55,158 bases of DNA from the NCBI RefSeq assembly GCF_001028135.1, contig NZ_LDNM01000010.1, positions 1 through 55,158 of the forward strand. The letters are read 5' to 3'. The translations under genes were made by a program, and so were the position numbers. Positions 28,665 to 45,649 of this stretch are shown here, piece after piece; positions within the stretch are counted from its first letter, which is position 1, and every line of letters begins with the position of its first letter. This stretch comes from Xenorhabdus griffiniae (GTDB lineage: Bacteria; Pseudomonadota; Gammaproteobacteria; Enterobacterales; Enterobacteriaceae). Below the pieces are notes generated by a model. That model saw nothing but the letters and a program-made list of their open reading frames with translations, did not search any database and had not been told where the DNA came from.

Positions 28665-29777
28665 ATGAACTCACAATCCCCGGAGCAGACCAATCCTGAC
28701 CTGCTGAAAAAACATGTTGCAAAGATATTAGCAACATTCAAACATGTGACCTTAGAGCAAGATTTGATTGCCCTGAAAGCATTACACCATTGCACTATGC
28801 TGGATGGGATACTGCATATTGAATTAACCATGCCGTTTGTCTGGAAACGCGCCTTCGAAATATTAAAGAAAGAAACCACTCAATGCTTGCAATCCGCGAC
28901 GGGAGCAAAATCCGTTGAATGGCGATTAACCCACAATATCAGCACATTGCGTCGTGCCAATAATCTGCCGGGTGTTAATGGCGTGCGCAATATCGTGGCA
29001 GTCAGTTCAGGGAAAGGCGGCGTAGGGAAATCCAGCACAGCGGTGAATCTGGCGCTGGCGCTGGCACAGGAAGGTGCAAAAGTGGGCATTTTGGATGCAG
29101 ATATTTATGGGCCATCCATTCCCAATATGCTTGGTACAGCCAAAGAGCGCCCGACTTCCCCTGATGGACAGCATATGGCACCAATTATGGTTCACAGCAT
29201 GGCAACCAACTCCATCGGTTACCTTGTTACCGATGATAACGCGATGGTATGGCGTGGCCCGATGGCAAGCAAGGCCTTGATGCAGATGCTGCAAGATACG
29301 CTGTGGCCGGATCTGGATTATCTGGTGATTGATATGCCGCCAGGAACAGGCGATATCCAGCTAACCTTGTCCCAGAATATTCCGGTGACAGGCGCGTTGG
29401 TTATCACAACCCCACAAGATATTGCCCTGATCGATGCGATGAAAGGCATCGTCATGTTTCAGAAAGTCAATGTGCCCGTATTGGGTATTGTTGAGAACAT
29501 GAGCACCCACATTTGCAGTAACTGCGGCCATCATGAGTCCATTTTCGGCACGGGTGGGGCGGCAAAACTGGCAGAAAAATATCATTGCCAATTACTGGGG
29601 CAGATCCCGCTGCATATTTCACTGCGCGAAGATCTCGATCGGGGTGAACCGACGGTAAGCAGCCAGCCTGACAGTGAATTTGCCGATATTTATCGTGAGA
29701 TTGCTGCCAATATTTCTGCCAAGATGTATTGGCAGGGCGAAAAAATCCCGACTGAAATTTCTTTTCGTGCAGTTTGA
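28665..29777 (+). CDS. mrp: Iron-sulfur cluster carrier ATPase Mrp/ApbC
   Basis: A P-loop ATPase that carries and transfers Fe-S clusters to target proteins. The 370 residues equal the E. coli length. An N-terminal MIP18/DUF59-like segment covers residues 1-90. The deviant Walker A motif GKGGVGKS is at 116-123, followed by DADIYGPSIPNML and the Walker-B-like DYLVIDMPPGTGD. The cluster-binding CSNC pair is near residue 285. The ATG follows AAAGGAG. It is monocistronic and divergent from metG, a conserved arrangement. Confidence 0.96.
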   Translation: MNSQSPEQTNPDLLKKHVAKILATFKHVTLEQDLIALKALHHCTMLDGILHIELTMPFVWKRAFEILKKETTQCLQSATGAKSVEWRLTHNISTLRRANNLPGVNGVRNIVAVSSGKGGVGKSSTAVNLALALAQEGAKVGILDADIYGPSIPNMLGTAKERPTSPDGQHMAPIMVHSMATNSIGYLVTDDNAMVWRGPMASKALMQMLQDTLWPDLDYLVIDMPPGTGDIQLTLSQNIPVTGALVITTPQDIALIDAMKGIVMFQKVNVPVLGIVENMSTHICSNCGHHESIFGTGGAAKLAEKYHCQLLGQIPLHISLREDLDRGEPTVSSQPDSEFADIYREIAANISAKMYWQGEKIPTEISFRAV

Positions 29778-29829
29778 TTAATGAGTTTAACTGTGTGTAA
29801 CAGCGGTTGAGCGGTTGAGTAGAAAAAGT

Positions 29830-29865
29830 TGGTCAATGGCTCAATGGGTACAGAGTCATTGACCA
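29830..29865 (+). terminator. mrp terminator
   Basis: TGGTCAATGGCTC and GAGTCATTGACCA form a 13-bp stem with one G-T pair and a 10-nt loop, followed by a T-rich stretch at 29875-29890. Apart from this hairpin and the udk promoter, the 359-bp gap up to 30136 holds nothing I can recognise. Confidence 0.65.
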
Positions 29866-30056
29866 GTACTCAATGTTTTCTCTATTTTCTACCGCAATAT
29901 AACACCTTATCATCCGAGATCCGGTTGCACATTTTTGTGAAAATTATTTGCAGAATATTTTCCGTCAGGCCATAAAATTGCGGGGTTTTTATGCGAAGCG
30001 TATCGAAAAAAACGAGACTTATTCTGTTTACTCTGGAATAGAAGCCATTTACTCCC

Positions 30057-30062
30057 TATAAT
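30057..30062 (+). promoter_or_regulatory. Possible -10 box of the udk promoter
   Basis: A perfect TATAAT hexamer lies 75 bp before the udk ATG. The hexamer 17 bp upstream (TGGAAT) is a poor -35 match, so the promoter is only suggested. Confidence 0.3.
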
Positions 30063-30136
30063 CCGCCAAACATGGTGTTAGCAAATACCATATTCCCGCT
30101 TTATTTTTTTCTTTATTTAACCAGGTTATTTTTAGT

Positions 30137-30778
30137 ATGGCTGATGAAGCACATAAGTGTACAATCGTAGGTATTTCAGGTGCCTCCGCCTCAGGCAAAA
30201 GCCTTATTTCCAGCACACTTTATCGAGAATTACGGGCTCAGGTTGGTGATCACAATATCGGCGTTATTCCAGAAGATTGTTATTATAAAGATCAAACGGA
30301 TACCCCGATGGAAGAGCGTCATAAAGTTAATTATGATCACCCAAATTCTATGGATCACGATTTGCTACTCGAGCATCTTCAGGCATTGAAAGCCGGAAAA
30401 TCCATTGAATTACCACAATATGACTACGTTGAGCACACCCGCAAACCTGAAGCCATTCATTTTGAACCGAAAAGAGTTATTATCCTCGAAGGTATCCTAC
30501 TATTAACAGATAAGCGCTTACGCCAAGAACTGGACTTTTCCATTTTTGTCGATACGCCACTGGATATTTGTCTGATGCGCCGTATTAAACGTGATGTGAA
30601 TGAACGCGGACGTTCATTGGATTCCGTGATAGAGCAGTACAAGAGAACGGTGCGTCCAATGTACCTGCAATTTATCGAGCCATCGAAACAATATGCCGAT
30701 ATTATTGTGCCTCGTGGTGGAAAAAACCGCGTGGCCATTGATATCTTAAAAGCCAAGATTGGCCAATTTTGCGAATAA
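30137..30778 (+). CDS. udk: Uridine kinase
   Basis: It phosphorylates uridine and cytidine with GTP or ATP in pyrimidine salvage. The 213 residues match E. coli Udk (213). The P-loop GASASGKS is at 15-22. Further signatures are [12 protein letters not shown] near 46, [13 protein letters not shown] near 68 and the family's [17 protein letters not shown] near 160. dcd follows 47 bp downstream on the same strand and asmA after that, the udk-dcd-asmA order of E. coli, which suggests one transcript. Confidence 0.97.
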   Translation: MADEAHKCTIVGISGASASGKSLISSTLYRELRAQVGDHNIGVIPEDCYYKDQTDTPMEERHKVNYDHPNSMDHDLLLEHLQALKAGKSIELPQYDYVEHTRKPEAIHFEPKRVIILEGILLLTDKRLRQELDFSIFVDTPLDICLMRRIKRDVNERGRSLDSVIEQYKRTVRPMYLQFIEPSKQYADIIVPRGGKNRVAIDILKAKIGQFCE

Positions 30779-30825
30779 TCTGTTATCCAGGTATTCATCA
30801 GTATCATCGTATTTGAGAGGAAATA

Positions 30826-31407
30826 ATGCGACTCTGTGACCGTGACATTATTAAATGGCTAGATGAAGGTAAGCTGGTAATTACCCCTCGTCCCCCTGTA
30901 GAACGCATTAATGGGGCAACGGCTGATGTGCGCCTTGGGAATCAGTTTCGTGTTTTTCGTGGTCATACTGCCGCTTATATTGATTTGAGTGGGCCTAAGG
31001 CAGAAGTCAATGCGGCACTTGACCGTGTCATGAGCGATGAAATTACGTTGCCGGCGGGGGAAGCCTTTTTCCTCCATCCTGGCGAATTGGCTTTGGCAGT
31101 AACGCTGGAATCTGTCACACTGCCTGATAATTTAGTCGGTTGGTTGGATGGTCGCTCATCTTTGGCTCGTCTTGGTTTGATGGTTCATGTTACTGCGCAT
31201 CGTATTGATCCAGGCTGGCAGGGACAAATTGTCCTGGAATTCTACAATTCAGGCAAACTGCCTTTAGCCTTGCGTCCTGGTATGGTAATAGGTGCATTGA
31301 GTTTTGAACCGCTTTCTGGCTCTGCTGAACGACCTTATAACCGACGTCAGGATGCTAAATATAAAAATCAGCAGGGAGCCGTAGGTAGCCGAATCAGTGA
31401 GGATTAA
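30826..31407 (+). CDS. dcd: dCTP deaminase
   Basis: It deaminates dCTP to dUTP, the main source of dUMP for thymidylate synthesis in enterobacteria. The 193 residues equal E. coli Dcd. The conserved core [20 protein letters not shown] near residue 110 includes the catalytic region, and the C-terminal [16 protein letters not shown] closes over the nucleotide. AGAGGAAATA precedes the ATG. It is the middle gene of udk-dcd-asmA, with 63 bp to asmA. Confidence 0.97.
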   Translation: MRLCDRDIIKWLDEGKLVITPRPPVERINGATADVRLGNQFRVFRGHTAAYIDLSGPKAEVNAALDRVMSDEITLPAGEAFFLHPGELALAVTLESVTLPDNLVGWLDGRSSLARLGLMVHVTAHRIDPGWQGQIVLEFYNSGKLPLALRPGMVIGALSFEPLSGSAERPYNRRQDAKYKNQQGAVGSRISED

Positions 31408-31470
31408 TCTTTTCTGGTAAAAGCCTTCTGGTGAAAATAGTCTTCTTGTGAACATGAGACTGGGGAAGTC

Positions 31471-33339
31471 ATGAAAAGGTTGTTGACGACACTCATTATT
31501 TTGTTGGTAGTCATTGTGGCTGGCCTGATGGCATTGGTTATGCTGGTTAATCCAAATGATTTTCGTGGCTATATAGTCAAACAAGTACAAAAGAAGAGTG
31601 GCTACCAGCTCGTGTTGCGGGATGACTTGCGCTGGCATGTTTGGCCCAAATTAAGCATTCTGACCGGTGAGATCTCTTTGACTGCTGAGAATGCCAGGGT
31701 ACCGACTATTGTGGCCGAAAATATGCGTCTGGATGTGGAGTTGCTGCCACTGCTGTCTCATCAACTCTCAGTCAAAGAGGTGATGTTGAAAGGGGCTGTT
31801 TTGCGATTCACACCGGATAGTCAGCCGAAAAAGCAGCCAGAAGCCCCGATTGCGCCGGAAAGTGATATTCATTATCCCGCCATCACGGGCAGCCAGAATT
31901 GGAAACTGGACATTGCCAGAATCAGGTTAGTAGATGGCCTACTGATCTGGCAACCCAATAAAAATTCCCAATTAAATGTCCGTGATCTCAATTTATTGCT
32001 GGAACGAAGTGATCAAAATCACGTGAGACTTAGTCTGCGCAGTAAAATCAATAAAAATCAGCAAGAGCTGTCACTTAAACTCAATTCGTCGGTAGATATC
32101 TCTGATTATCCACAGCAGCTATCGGCCGACATGAATTCCTTTGAATACCAATTACAGGGAATGGGGTTACCATCGGCGGGTATTCAGGGAACGGGCAGTG
32201 CCATAGTGAAATATCAGGCTGCACCTGAATCGATTGCATTGCAAAAAATGGCATTGACGATGAATGATGGGAATGAGCTGAAAGGGAATATTACTGCCGT
32301 TTTGCAAGATAAACCGCAATACGCTATCAAATTGAGTTCGCCAAAATTCAATTTGGATAACGTGTTGGGGTGGGATGCCTTACCGAAAAATACGCCGCAG
32401 GCAAAGTATGATTATCGGGTTGAAAATAATTACTTAAAACCGGTGATTGCAACATCGGTTTCGGCATTGTCTAACTATGACCTTACATTTTTGCAAGGGT
32501 TTGATGCTGATATCTCATTGACGGCAGATAAATTCGTTTATCAGGGTATGGATATTGACCATTTTGACTTGCAAGCTATCAATAACAGTGGCCTGACGGA
32601 AATCACAAAATTAAGTGGCAACGTATTTGGTGGGCATTTTGCGCTGCCGACTTCAATTGATGCCACGGTTGTTCCTGCAAAACTACACACAAAGCCACTC
32701 TTACAGGGGATTGAGATACAACCTTTGTTAACTGCATTGGCATTGCCATCGATATTCAGCGGCCAGCTTCATGTTGACGGTGATCTTTTGGGAGAAGGTT
32801 ACGATGAGTACGCTATTTCTCATTATTGGCAAGGTGATTTGAGTATCGAGCTAAAAAACGCACGTCTGGCAGGATTGAATATTCCTCAGCTTATTCAACA
32901 ATCTTTTGCACGGGCAACAGATCAAGTCAGCCAACCTACAAATACAAATGATTTCACCGAAGCTAAAAATATGTCAGTGAAAGCCCAATTGGAGCGCGGT
33001 GAGGTTAAAATCAGTGAACTTGCTGCAACTTCAGGCATGTTCAATATTCAAGGTCAGGGAACAGCCAATTTATTGAAACAGAACACCGATGTTTCATTAT
33101 GGGTGCAATTAACCAATGGATGGGGTAAGCAGAACGAATTGGTGCGTCGTTTGGCGCAGTTACAGATTCCACTGCGGGTTTATGGTGACTGGCACAATCT
33201 GCAATATGCGTTGAATGTAGAACCCATGTTGCGTGATGAATTACAGCAGAAGGCCAAAAAATCGATCAAAGATTGGCTCGAAAATAACAGCGACAATGAA
33301 AACCTTAAGGCGCTGGAAGGTCTGCTGAATAAAAAATAG
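31471..33339 (+). CDS. asmA: Envelope assembly protein AsmA
   Basis: An inner-membrane-anchored AsmA-like protein. The family is thought to form periplasmic beta-taco channels that help phospholipids reach the outer membrane, and asmA mutations suppress porin assembly defects in E. coli. The 622 residues (E. coli 617) start with one membrane helix (residues 3-26, LLTTLIILLVVIVAGLMALV), then a long periplasmic beta-rich region, and end with the family block near VKAQLERGEVKISELAATSG and WLENN. GGGGAAG precedes the ATG. It is the last gene of udk-dcd-asmA, with a UUCG hairpin at its stop codon. Confidence 0.94.
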   Translation: MKRLLTTLIILLVVIVAGLMALVMLVNPNDFRGYIVKQVQKKSGYQLVLRDDLRWHVWPKLSILTGEISLTAENARVPTIVAENMRLDVELLPLLSHQLSVKEVMLKGAVLRFTPDSQPKKQPEAPIAPESDIHYPAITGSQNWKLDIARIRLVDGLLIWQPNKNSQLNVRDLNLLLERSDQNHVRLSLRSKINKNQQELSLKLNSSVDISDYPQQLSADMNSFEYQLQGMGLPSAGIQGTGSAIVKYQAAPESIALQKMALTMNDGNELKGNITAVLQDKPQYAIKLSSPKFNLDNVLGWDALPKNTPQAKYDYRVENNYLKPVIATSVSALSNYDLTFLQGFDADISLTADKFVYQGMDIDHFDLQAINNSGLTEITKLSGNVFGGHFALPTSIDATVVPAKLHTKPLLQGIEIQPLLTALALPSIFSGQLHVDGDLLGEGYDEYAISHYWQGDLSIELKNARLAGLNIPQLIQQSFARATDQVSQPTNTNDFTEAKNMSVKAQLERGEVKISELAATSGMFNIQGQGTANLLKQNTDVSLWVQLTNGWGKQNELVRRLAQLQIPLRVYGDWHNLQYALNVEPMLRDELQQKAKKSIKDWLENNSDNENLKALEGLLNKK

Positions 33340-33361
33340 GTGATCGCTTCGGCGATCACCT
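33339..33361. terminator. UUCG-loop terminator after asmA
   Basis: GGTGATCGC and GCGATCACC flank a TTCG tetraloop and overlap the last base of the asmA stop codon. A TTTTTT run at 33380-33385 is rather distant. It lies between asmA and convergent yegH. Confidence 0.6.
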
Positions 33362-33417
33362 GATTTACTGAACTTACGGTTTTTTCTCAGTAGGTGATAT
33401 CGTTTTAATATCGTGAG

Positions 33418-34998
33418 TTATATTTCTGCCGTTTCTTCAACGGTCAGTGGAGTAATTTTCACTTTATTGATGCGATGACTGGTGATTTCCAGCGCTTCAA
33501 ACAGATAGTCACTAATCTTCAATTGCTCACCTTGTTGTGGGATGCGTTGCAAATGCTCCATCAACAAGCCAGCTAGTGTTTGGTATTCCCGTTTTTCATC
33601 CAATGGCAGAGGCACATAAAGCACCAAATCTTCCAGGGGCATAAATCCATTGGCAATCCAATATCCTTCTTCCATAACCTGAATATCATGGCGAGCGTCG
33701 AGCTCTCCGCTACCTACAGGGAGATTACCTGTAATCGTTTCCATCACATCGGTGACGGTAACCACCCCTTCGACAGAACCGAATTCATCGACGACAAAGG
33801 CAAAATGGGTTTGTGCCTTACGGAATTGTTCCAACGCCTGTAGTAAAGAAAGCGATTCCGGGAAAATTAACGGTTGCTGAACTAACTTCCTTAAATAGAA
33901 AGCATTTTGCATCAGTTGTTGATTAAGGATATCAATCACATGTACAACGCCAAGCGGTTCGTCACCACTCTGTTCATCGGTGACCACAATTCGCGTGTGT
34001 GGTTTTTGCTCCAGTAGCGCGGTTAACTTTTCAGCAGGGGAATGGACATCAAGATAAATCACATCATGGCGTGAAGTCATGATGCTACTGACGGTACGTT
34101 GTGCCATGCTGAGAACGCGGGCAATCATCTGGCGTTCCTGAGGCTCAAAGAGTTCTTTGTTATCTGCATGATCTGCAATCAGGTCAGAAGTATGGTTATC
34201 CAACGCAGCGTTTTCACGTTTGCCATTTAAAATGTGCAGAACAGCTTCTGCGGTTCTTTCGCGCAGGGAACGGGAAGCGCTCAGGAACTTACGGCGATTG
34301 AACTGAGCGAACAGATTCAGTGCCTCAATCATGATGGAGAAGCCGATGGCAGCATAGAGATAGCCTTTCGGAATCGGGTAGCCAAAGCCTTCTGCAACCA
34401 GGCTAAAGCCGATCATTAGCAAGAAACTAAGACACAGGATCACGATGGTGGGGTGCGCATTGACAAATTTTGTCAGTGGCTTGCTGGCCCATATCATCAG
34501 GATCATGGCAATGGTTACCGCAGCCATCATGATACCAATATGATTGACCATTCCTACGGCAGTGATAACAGAATCCAGAGAGAATACGGCATCTAAGACG
34601 ATAATTTGCACAACAACCGCCCAGAAGCTAGCCCCTTTGCGTTGTTGACTGGTATGCAGCATTTCTCCTTCTAACCGTTCATTTAATTCCATTGTCGCTT
34701 TGAACAGCAAGAAGATCCCTCCTGTCAGCATAATTAAATCACGGGCACTGAAAGGATGTTCCCATAAAATCACCAGGGGATTTGTCAGGGAAATGAGCCA
34801 GGATAAGCTAAATAGCAGCAATATCCTCATAAGAAGGGCGCAGGAAAGCCCTGTCAGGCGAGCTTTGTCTCTCTCTTTTTCAGGTAGTTTATCTGCCAGA
34901 ATGGCAATGAATATTAAGTTGTCTATTCCGAGAACAATTTCTAAAACGATAAGTGTGGCCAGACCTGCCCATATCGTCGGATCAGCGATCCATTCCAT
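33418..34998 (-). CDS. yegH: TerC/CBS/CorC membrane protein YegH
   Basis: A 526-residue protein in three parts. Residues 1-240 form a TerC-type membrane domain of about seven helices, with the family's acidic motifs GIDNLIFIA near 25 and DAVFSLDSV near 137. Residues 300-420 hold a pair of CBS domains ([27 protein letters not shown]), and residues 430-520 the CorC/HlyC transporter-associated domain. The matching E. coli YegH has 527 residues. TerC proteins are linked to metal-ion homeostasis, manganese export in some cases; YegH itself is uncharacterised. It converges on asmA, as in E. coli. Confidence 0.94.
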   Translation of the reverse strand: MEWIADPTIWAGLATLIVLEIVLGIDNLIFIAILADKLPEKERDKARLTGLSCALLMRILLLFSLSWLISLTNPLVILWEHPFSARDLIMLTGGIFLLFKATMELNERLEGEMLHTSQQRKGASFWAVVVQIIVLDAVFSLDSVITAVGMVNHIGIMMAAVTIAMILMIWASKPLTKFVNAHPTIVILCLSFLLMIGFSLVAEGFGYPIPKGYLYAAIGFSIMIEALNLFAQFNRRKFLSASRSLRERTAEAVLHILNGKRENAALDNHTSDLIADHADNKELFEPQERQMIARVLSMAQRTVSSIMTSRHDVIYLDVHSPAEKLTALLEQKPHTRIVVTDEQSGDEPLGVVHVIDILNQQLMQNAFYLRKLVQQPLIFPESLSLLQALEQFRKAQTHFAFVVDEFGSVEGVVTVTDVMETITGNLPVGSGELDARHDIQVMEEGYWIANGFMPLEDLVLYVPLPLDEKREYQTLAGLLMEHLQRIPQQGEQLKISDYLFEALEITSHRINKVKITPLTVEETAEI

Positions 34999-35288
34999 AT
35001 AATTCGTTTTGCCTTTTAGTGGGTCGGCACTTGCCGACTATTAAATAATGCGTACTGAAATGCGAAATATCAATAGCTGATTTATCTCAGTTGGAAATTT
35101 TTTCGGCAAAAAAACGTCATGACGATATCGATTGCATCAATAACTACCGCCGATGTCCATTCCTGAGTTAACATGTGACCTCATTAACAAATTGCCCACT
35201 CTGTTTTGTTGCATACGGAATGTATTACACAGGGTATTACGTATGACATCTTGGGTGGGCGGCAGTCATTATTAGACGGGAGTTATTC

Positions 35289-36695
35289 ATGTCCAAACAG
35301 CAGATCGGTGTTGTCGGTATGGCGGTAATGGGGCGCAACCTGGCGTTGAATATTGAAAGCCGTGGTTACTCTGTTTCTATTTTTAACCGCTCCAGCGATA
35401 AAACAGATGAAGTTATTGCTGAAAATCCAGGGAAAAAATTAGTTCCAAGTTATTCCATTGAAGCGTTTGTCGGTTCGCTGGAAAAGCCACGTCGTATTCT
35501 GTTGATGGTTAAGGCGGGTGAAGCTACGGATAAAACCATAGCATCACTGATGCCACATTTGGATAAGGGCGACATTCTGATCGATGGCGGCAACACCTAT
35601 TTTCAGGATACTATTCGCCGTAACCGTGAGTTGTCTGCTCAGGGCATTAATTTTATCGGCACGGGTGTTTCTGGTGGTGAAGAAGGGGCATTGAAAGGCC
35701 CTTCAATTATGCCGGGTGGTCAGAAAGAAGCTTATGAGTTGGTGGCCCCCATTCTAAAAGAGATCGCTGCTCAAGTTGATGGTGAGCCTTGTGTGACTTA
35801 TATCGGTGCAGATGGTGCAGGCCATTATGTGAAGATGGTTCACAATGGCATTGAATATGGTGATATGCAATTGATTGCAGAAGCCTATTCTCTGTTGAAA
35901 AATTCATTGGACCTGAGCAATCAGGCGCTGGCTGAAGTGTTCAGTGATTGGAACCAGGGGGAGCTAAGCAGCTACTTGATCGAAATTACTGCTGATATTT
36001 TCCGTAAGCAAGATGAAGACGGAAAATATTTGGTTGATGTGATTCTGGATGAAGCGGCCAACAAAGGCACGGGTAAATGGACCAGCCAAAGCTCGCTGGA
36101 TCTGGGTATTCCGGTAACACTTATTACCGAATCTGTCTTTGCACGCTACATTTCTTCCCTGAAAGATCAGCGCGTAGCCGCATCTAAGGTATTGTCAGGC
36201 CCGGAAGTTCAGCCATTTAACGGAGATAAGGCGGAGTTTATTGAGAAAGTCCGTCGCGCCCTGTACCTGGGTAAGATTGTTTCTTACGCGCAAGGGTTTC
36301 AGCAGTTGAAGGCCGCCTCAGATGAGCACAACTGGGATCTGAACTACGGCGAGATTGCCAAGATCTTCCGTGCGGGCTGTATTATTCGTGCGCAATTCCT
36401 GCAAAAAATCACTGATGCATACAATGAAAACCCAGCGATTGCTAACCTGCTTTTAGCCCCTTACTTCAAACAAATCGCAGATGAATATCAGCAAGCGCTG
36501 CGTGATGTTGTTTCTTACGGTGTGCAGAATGGTATCCCAACGCCAACATTCTCCGCTGCCATCTCTTATTATGACAGCTATCGTTCCTCTGTCTTGCCGG
36601 CTAACCTGATTCAGGCACAGCGTGATTACTTTGGTGCGCACACTTACAAGCGTACTGATAAAGAAGGTGTTTTCCATACTGAGTGGTTGGACTAA
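35289..36695 (+). CDS. gnd: 6-phosphogluconate dehydrogenase, decarboxylating
   Basis: It oxidises 6-phosphogluconate with NADP to ribulose 5-phosphate and CO2 in the pentose phosphate pathway. The 468 residues equal E. coli Gnd. The NADP fold begins [15 protein letters not shown] near residue 8. The substrate signature is [20 protein letters not shown] near 128, and the catalytic lysine lies in [12 protein letters not shown] near 185. The C-terminal [16 protein letters not shown] and the tail are intact. It has its own strong terminator. In E. coli gnd lies beside the surface-polysaccharide locus and his; here no polysaccharide genes remain between yegH, gnd and his. Confidence 0.98.
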   Translation: MSKQQIGVVGMAVMGRNLALNIESRGYSVSIFNRSSDKTDEVIAENPGKKLVPSYSIEAFVGSLEKPRRILLMVKAGEATDKTIASLMPHLDKGDILIDGGNTYFQDTIRRNRELSAQGINFIGTGVSGGEEGALKGPSIMPGGQKEAYELVAPILKEIAAQVDGEPCVTYIGADGAGHYVKMVHNGIEYGDMQLIAEAYSLLKNSLDLSNQALAEVFSDWNQGELSSYLIEITADIFRKQDEDGKYLVDVILDEAANKGTGKWTSQSSLDLGIPVTLITESVFARYISSLKDQRVAASKVLSGPEVQPFNGDKAEFIEKVRRALYLGKIVSYAQGFQQLKAASDEHNWDLNYGEIAKIFRAGCIIRAQFLQKITDAYNENPAIANLLLAPYFKQIADEYQQALRDVVSYGVQNGIPTPTFSAAISYYDSYRSSVLPANLIQAQRDYFGAHTYKRTDKEGVFHTEWLD

Positions 36696-36735
36696 TCATT
36701 AGATATCTTTATAAGATATAACTATTGCCAAAGTT

Positions 36736-36763
36736 AAGGTGCTGAGTTTTCAGCACCTTTTTG
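36736..36763 (+). terminator. gnd terminator
   Basis: AAGGTGCTGA and TCAGCACCTT form a perfect 10-bp stem with a GTTT loop, followed by TTTTTGG. Confidence 0.85.
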
Positions 36764-36792
36764 GTGAAATAACGTGAAGTAAAAGTAAAGTA

Positions 36793-36933
36793 TCAATCTG
36801 GAGGTTGCCACTTAAGCAATCGTTGGGTAAATCTCTCCAACCAATGTGCTATCTCTGCATCATGAAGATAAAGAAATGTTGCGAGAACGAGGATAGCAAG
36901 GCTGATTATTACCAGAACAAAAATATTATTCAT
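36793..36933 (-). CDS. Small single-pass membrane protein (46 aa)
   Basis: The frame encodes 46 residues starting MNNIFVLVIISLAILVLATF, with one hydrophobic helix (residues 4-22) followed by an amphipathic, His/Trp-containing tail ending QPPD. AGGTGA sits eight bases before the ATG. It lies alone between gnd and the alcohol dehydrogenase gene on the opposite strand. I do not recognise a family. The clean helix, ribosome binding site and single-gene placement favour a real membrane microprotein. Its promoter region overlaps that of the divergent dehydrogenase. Confidence 0.55.
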   Translation of the reverse strand: MNNIFVLVIISLAILVLATFLYLHDAEIAHWLERFTQRLLKWQPPD

Positions 36934-37037
36934 ATAATAGTCACCTATTTTCGTCTGGTTAAATTATAGCAAAATATTCTCCTGTATAAACTTAAGGTAA
37001 ACTGATACCTATTTTTTCCTTCCTGCATAGGCAAATA

Positions 37038-37051
37038 TTGATTTTGATCAA
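37038..37051. promoter_or_regulatory. FNR box upstream of the iron alcohol dehydrogenase
   Basis: TTGATTTTGATCAA matches the FNR consensus TTGAT-N4-ATCAA at every defined base. It lies 89 bp before the ATG at 37140. If it is centred at -41.5, transcription would start near 37086. This predicts anaerobic activation of the downstream gene; the divergent small gene at 36933 could also be affected. Confidence 0.65.
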
Positions 37052-37139
37052 AATTACTGAGAGAGATCAGTGTCACATTGTAAATCAATTCTCTCACCTT
37101 GATATTTGGAATACTTCCGAAAAATCTAAGGAGTTTCAA

Positions 37140-38291
37140 ATGGCAGCATCAACTTTCTTTATCCCGCCTGTGAATAAAATCGGGATGGGATGTATGGCTG
37201 AAGCCGTTGAATTAATAAAAAATTATGGCTACGGACAAGCTCTAATTGTCACTGACCGCGTGCTAAACGAGATTGGTGTTGTTGGAAAAGTGCAGGCGTT
37301 ACTGGCGGATGTTGGAATAAAAAGTGCAATTTATGATGGCACAAATCCAAACCCGACTACGATTAATGTTGGAGAAGGTTTGCAGGTTCTGCGCCAGCAT
37401 AACTGTGATTGTGTGATCTCTTTAGGTGGTGGTTCGCCGCATGACTGTGCAAAAGGTATTGCGTTGGTGGCAGCTAATGGCGGAGACATTCGTGATTATG
37501 AAGGCGTCGATCGTTCAGCTAAACCACAGTTACCTTTGATTGCCATCAATACGACTGCGGGCACGGCTTCTGAAATGACACGCTTTTGTATTATTACGGA
37601 TGTTGAGCGTCATATCAAAATGGCAATTGTGGATAAAAATGTAACGCCTATTTTGTCAGTTAATGATTCTACATTGATGGCGGGGATGCCAAAAGGATTG
37701 ACTGCCGCGACGGGGATGGATGCATTGACTCATGCTATTGAGGCTTATGTCTCTACGGCGGCAAACCCGATTACTGATGCCTGCGCGTTGAAAGCGGTGA
37801 CCATGATCAGCCATTATCTGCGTCGTGCTGTTGAAGATGGCAATGACATGGAAGCGCGTGAGAATATGGCTTATGCCCAGTTTTTGGCAGGTATGGCATT
37901 CAATAATGCGTCCTTGGGCTATGTCCATGCGATGGCACACCAGCTAGGGGGATTTTATGATTTGCCCCATGGTGTTTGCAATGCGGTCTTACTGCCACAC
38001 GTGCAGCGCTTCAATGCAAAAGTTTCTGCCACACGCCTGAAAGAGATTGCTGCGGCTATGGGCGTTGAAGTTGGTGCTTTAAGTGATGCACAAGGGGCTA
38101 AGGCTTGTATTCAGGCAATCAGTGAATTGGCAAAAGATGTGAATATTCCGTCAGGTTTGTCAGCGTTGAACGTAAAAGAGGAAGATTTACCAATACTGGC
38201 AACCAATGCATTGAAAGATGCCTGCGGATTTACTAACCCAATTCAAGCGTCACATGAAGAAATCATTACTATCTTTAAGGCAGCAATGTAG
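37140..38291 (+). CDS. yiaY: Iron-containing alcohol dehydrogenase, YiaY-like
   Basis: A 383-residue group III (iron-activated) NAD-dependent alcohol dehydrogenase. It aligns from MAASTFFIP to the end with E. coli YiaY (383), which has been annotated as an L-threonine or alcohol dehydrogenase. The NAD loop [20 protein letters not shown] is near residue 97. Metal-binding blocks are [15 protein letters not shown] near 195 and [20 protein letters not shown] near 260, with the iron-ligand histidines. AGGAG precedes the ATG at 37140. The longer frame from 37038 starts inside the FNR box and is rejected. A role in anaerobic alcohol or aldehyde metabolism fits the FNR box. Confidence 0.93.
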   Translation: MAASTFFIPPVNKIGMGCMAEAVELIKNYGYGQALIVTDRVLNEIGVVGKVQALLADVGIKSAIYDGTNPNPTTINVGEGLQVLRQHNCDCVISLGGGSPHDCAKGIALVAANGGDIRDYEGVDRSAKPQLPLIAINTTAGTASEMTRFCIITDVERHIKMAIVDKNVTPILSVNDSTLMAGMPKGLTAATGMDALTHAIEAYVSTAANPITDACALKAVTMISHYLRRAVEDGNDMEARENMAYAQFLAGMAFNNASLGYVHAMAHQLGGFYDLPHGVCNAVLLPHVQRFNAKVSATRLKEIAAAMGVEVGALSDAQGAKACIQAISELAKDVNIPSGLSALNVKEEDLPILATNALKDACGFTNPIQASHEEIITIFKAAM

Positions 38292-38306
38292 CTCCAGTGA
38301 GTAAAA

Positions 38307-38340
38307 GCCACTTCGTTTATGTGTTTGTTGACGAAGTGGC
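38307..38340. terminator. his operon / alcohol dehydrogenase terminator
   Basis: GCCACTTCGT and ACGAAGTGGC form a perfect 10-bp stem with a 14-nt loop. On the minus strand TTTTAC follows directly, so it best fits termination of the his operon, but it can serve both convergent units. Confidence 0.75.
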
Positions 38341-38367
38341 GGTTAATCTCAATTCTTGCATCGGAAA

Positions 38368-38996
38368 TTACTTTTTGGCTGAATGTCGTTTCCGCAATTG
38401 ACGGATGATACTACTGAGATCGAGTTTTTGATCCTGGAGTAGAACCAGCAGATGATAGAGCAAATCTGCGGCTTCGTTGGTTAATTCTTCCCGATCATTA
38501 ACTGTAGCGGCTAATGCGGTTTCGACGCCTTCTTCGCCAACTTTTTGGGCGATGCGTTTTGTGCCACTGGCATATAAGCGAGCGGTATAGGAACTGTCTG
38601 CTGAGGCATTTTTTCGGCTTGCCAGTAATTGTTCCAATTCATAGAGAAAGCCCCATTCGGTTTGTGCGGGAGCAAAACAGCTCTCATTACCTTTATGGCA
38701 GGTAGGACCAGTAGGATCGACCAGAGCTAGCAGAGTATCGTTATCACAGTCGGGATAGATACCGACCAGATTCAGGAAGTGGCCGGAGCTTTCGCCTTTT
38801 GTCCACAATCGTTGTTTAGTGCGGGAAAAAAAGGTCACTTTGCCAGAATTGAGCGTGATATTCAGTGCATCCTGATCCATATAGCCCAGCATTAACACGG
38901 TTCCAGAGATGGCATGTTGGACGATGACGGGCATCAGATTATCCACTTTTTCCCAATCCAGGTTCTCAATTTCTTGAGTTGTTAATTGCTGTGTTG

Positions 38997-39003
<7 letters not shown>
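38368..39003 (-). CDS. hisI: Bifunctional phosphoribosyl-AMP cyclohydrolase / phosphoribosyl-ATP pyrophosphatase
   Basis: It catalyses steps 2 and 3 of histidine synthesis in one chain (HisIE). The 211 residues (E. coli 203) comprise a cyclohydrolase domain (1-115) with [19 protein letters not shown] and the zinc-binding DCDNDTLL and [12 protein letters not shown], and a pyrophosphatase domain (about 120-205) with [18 protein letters not shown] and [16 protein letters not shown]. The start codon overlaps the end of hisF by 7 bp. It is the last gene of the his operon. Confidence 0.97.
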
Positions 39004-41087
<2,084 letters not shown>

Positions 41088-41110
41088 CATGGCTTCCTTT
41101 ATCGCCTTTC

Positions 41111-45506
<4,396 letters not shown>

Positions 45507-45554
45507 GTTTTGTCCTATCTCAAGATTCAGTAATTAATTCCTAATAATCAGAAA

Positions 45555-45584
45555 CAAAAAACCCCCGGAAAATCTTCCGAGGGT
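45555..45584 (-). terminator. his operon attenuator (intrinsic terminator)
   Basis: On the minus strand CCCTCGGAA and TTCCGGGGG form a 9-bp stem with one T-G pair and a short GATT loop, directly followed by a T run. It lies between hisL and hisG. A second hairpin upstream (GGAAGAC 45606-45612 with GTCTTCC 45622-45628) can supply the alternative pairing expected of the his attenuation mechanism. Confidence 0.9.
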
Positions 45585-45649
45585 TTTTATCGTATTCGTA
45601 CCACCGGAAGACGGGTTAAATGTCTTCCAGCACACAGCAGCCTGAAAGA

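Noticed and set aside
37038-37139. Extended start of the alcohol dehydrogenase
   Set aside because: It would begin with a TTG inside the FNR box; ATG 37140 has AGGAG and matches the YiaY N-terminus.
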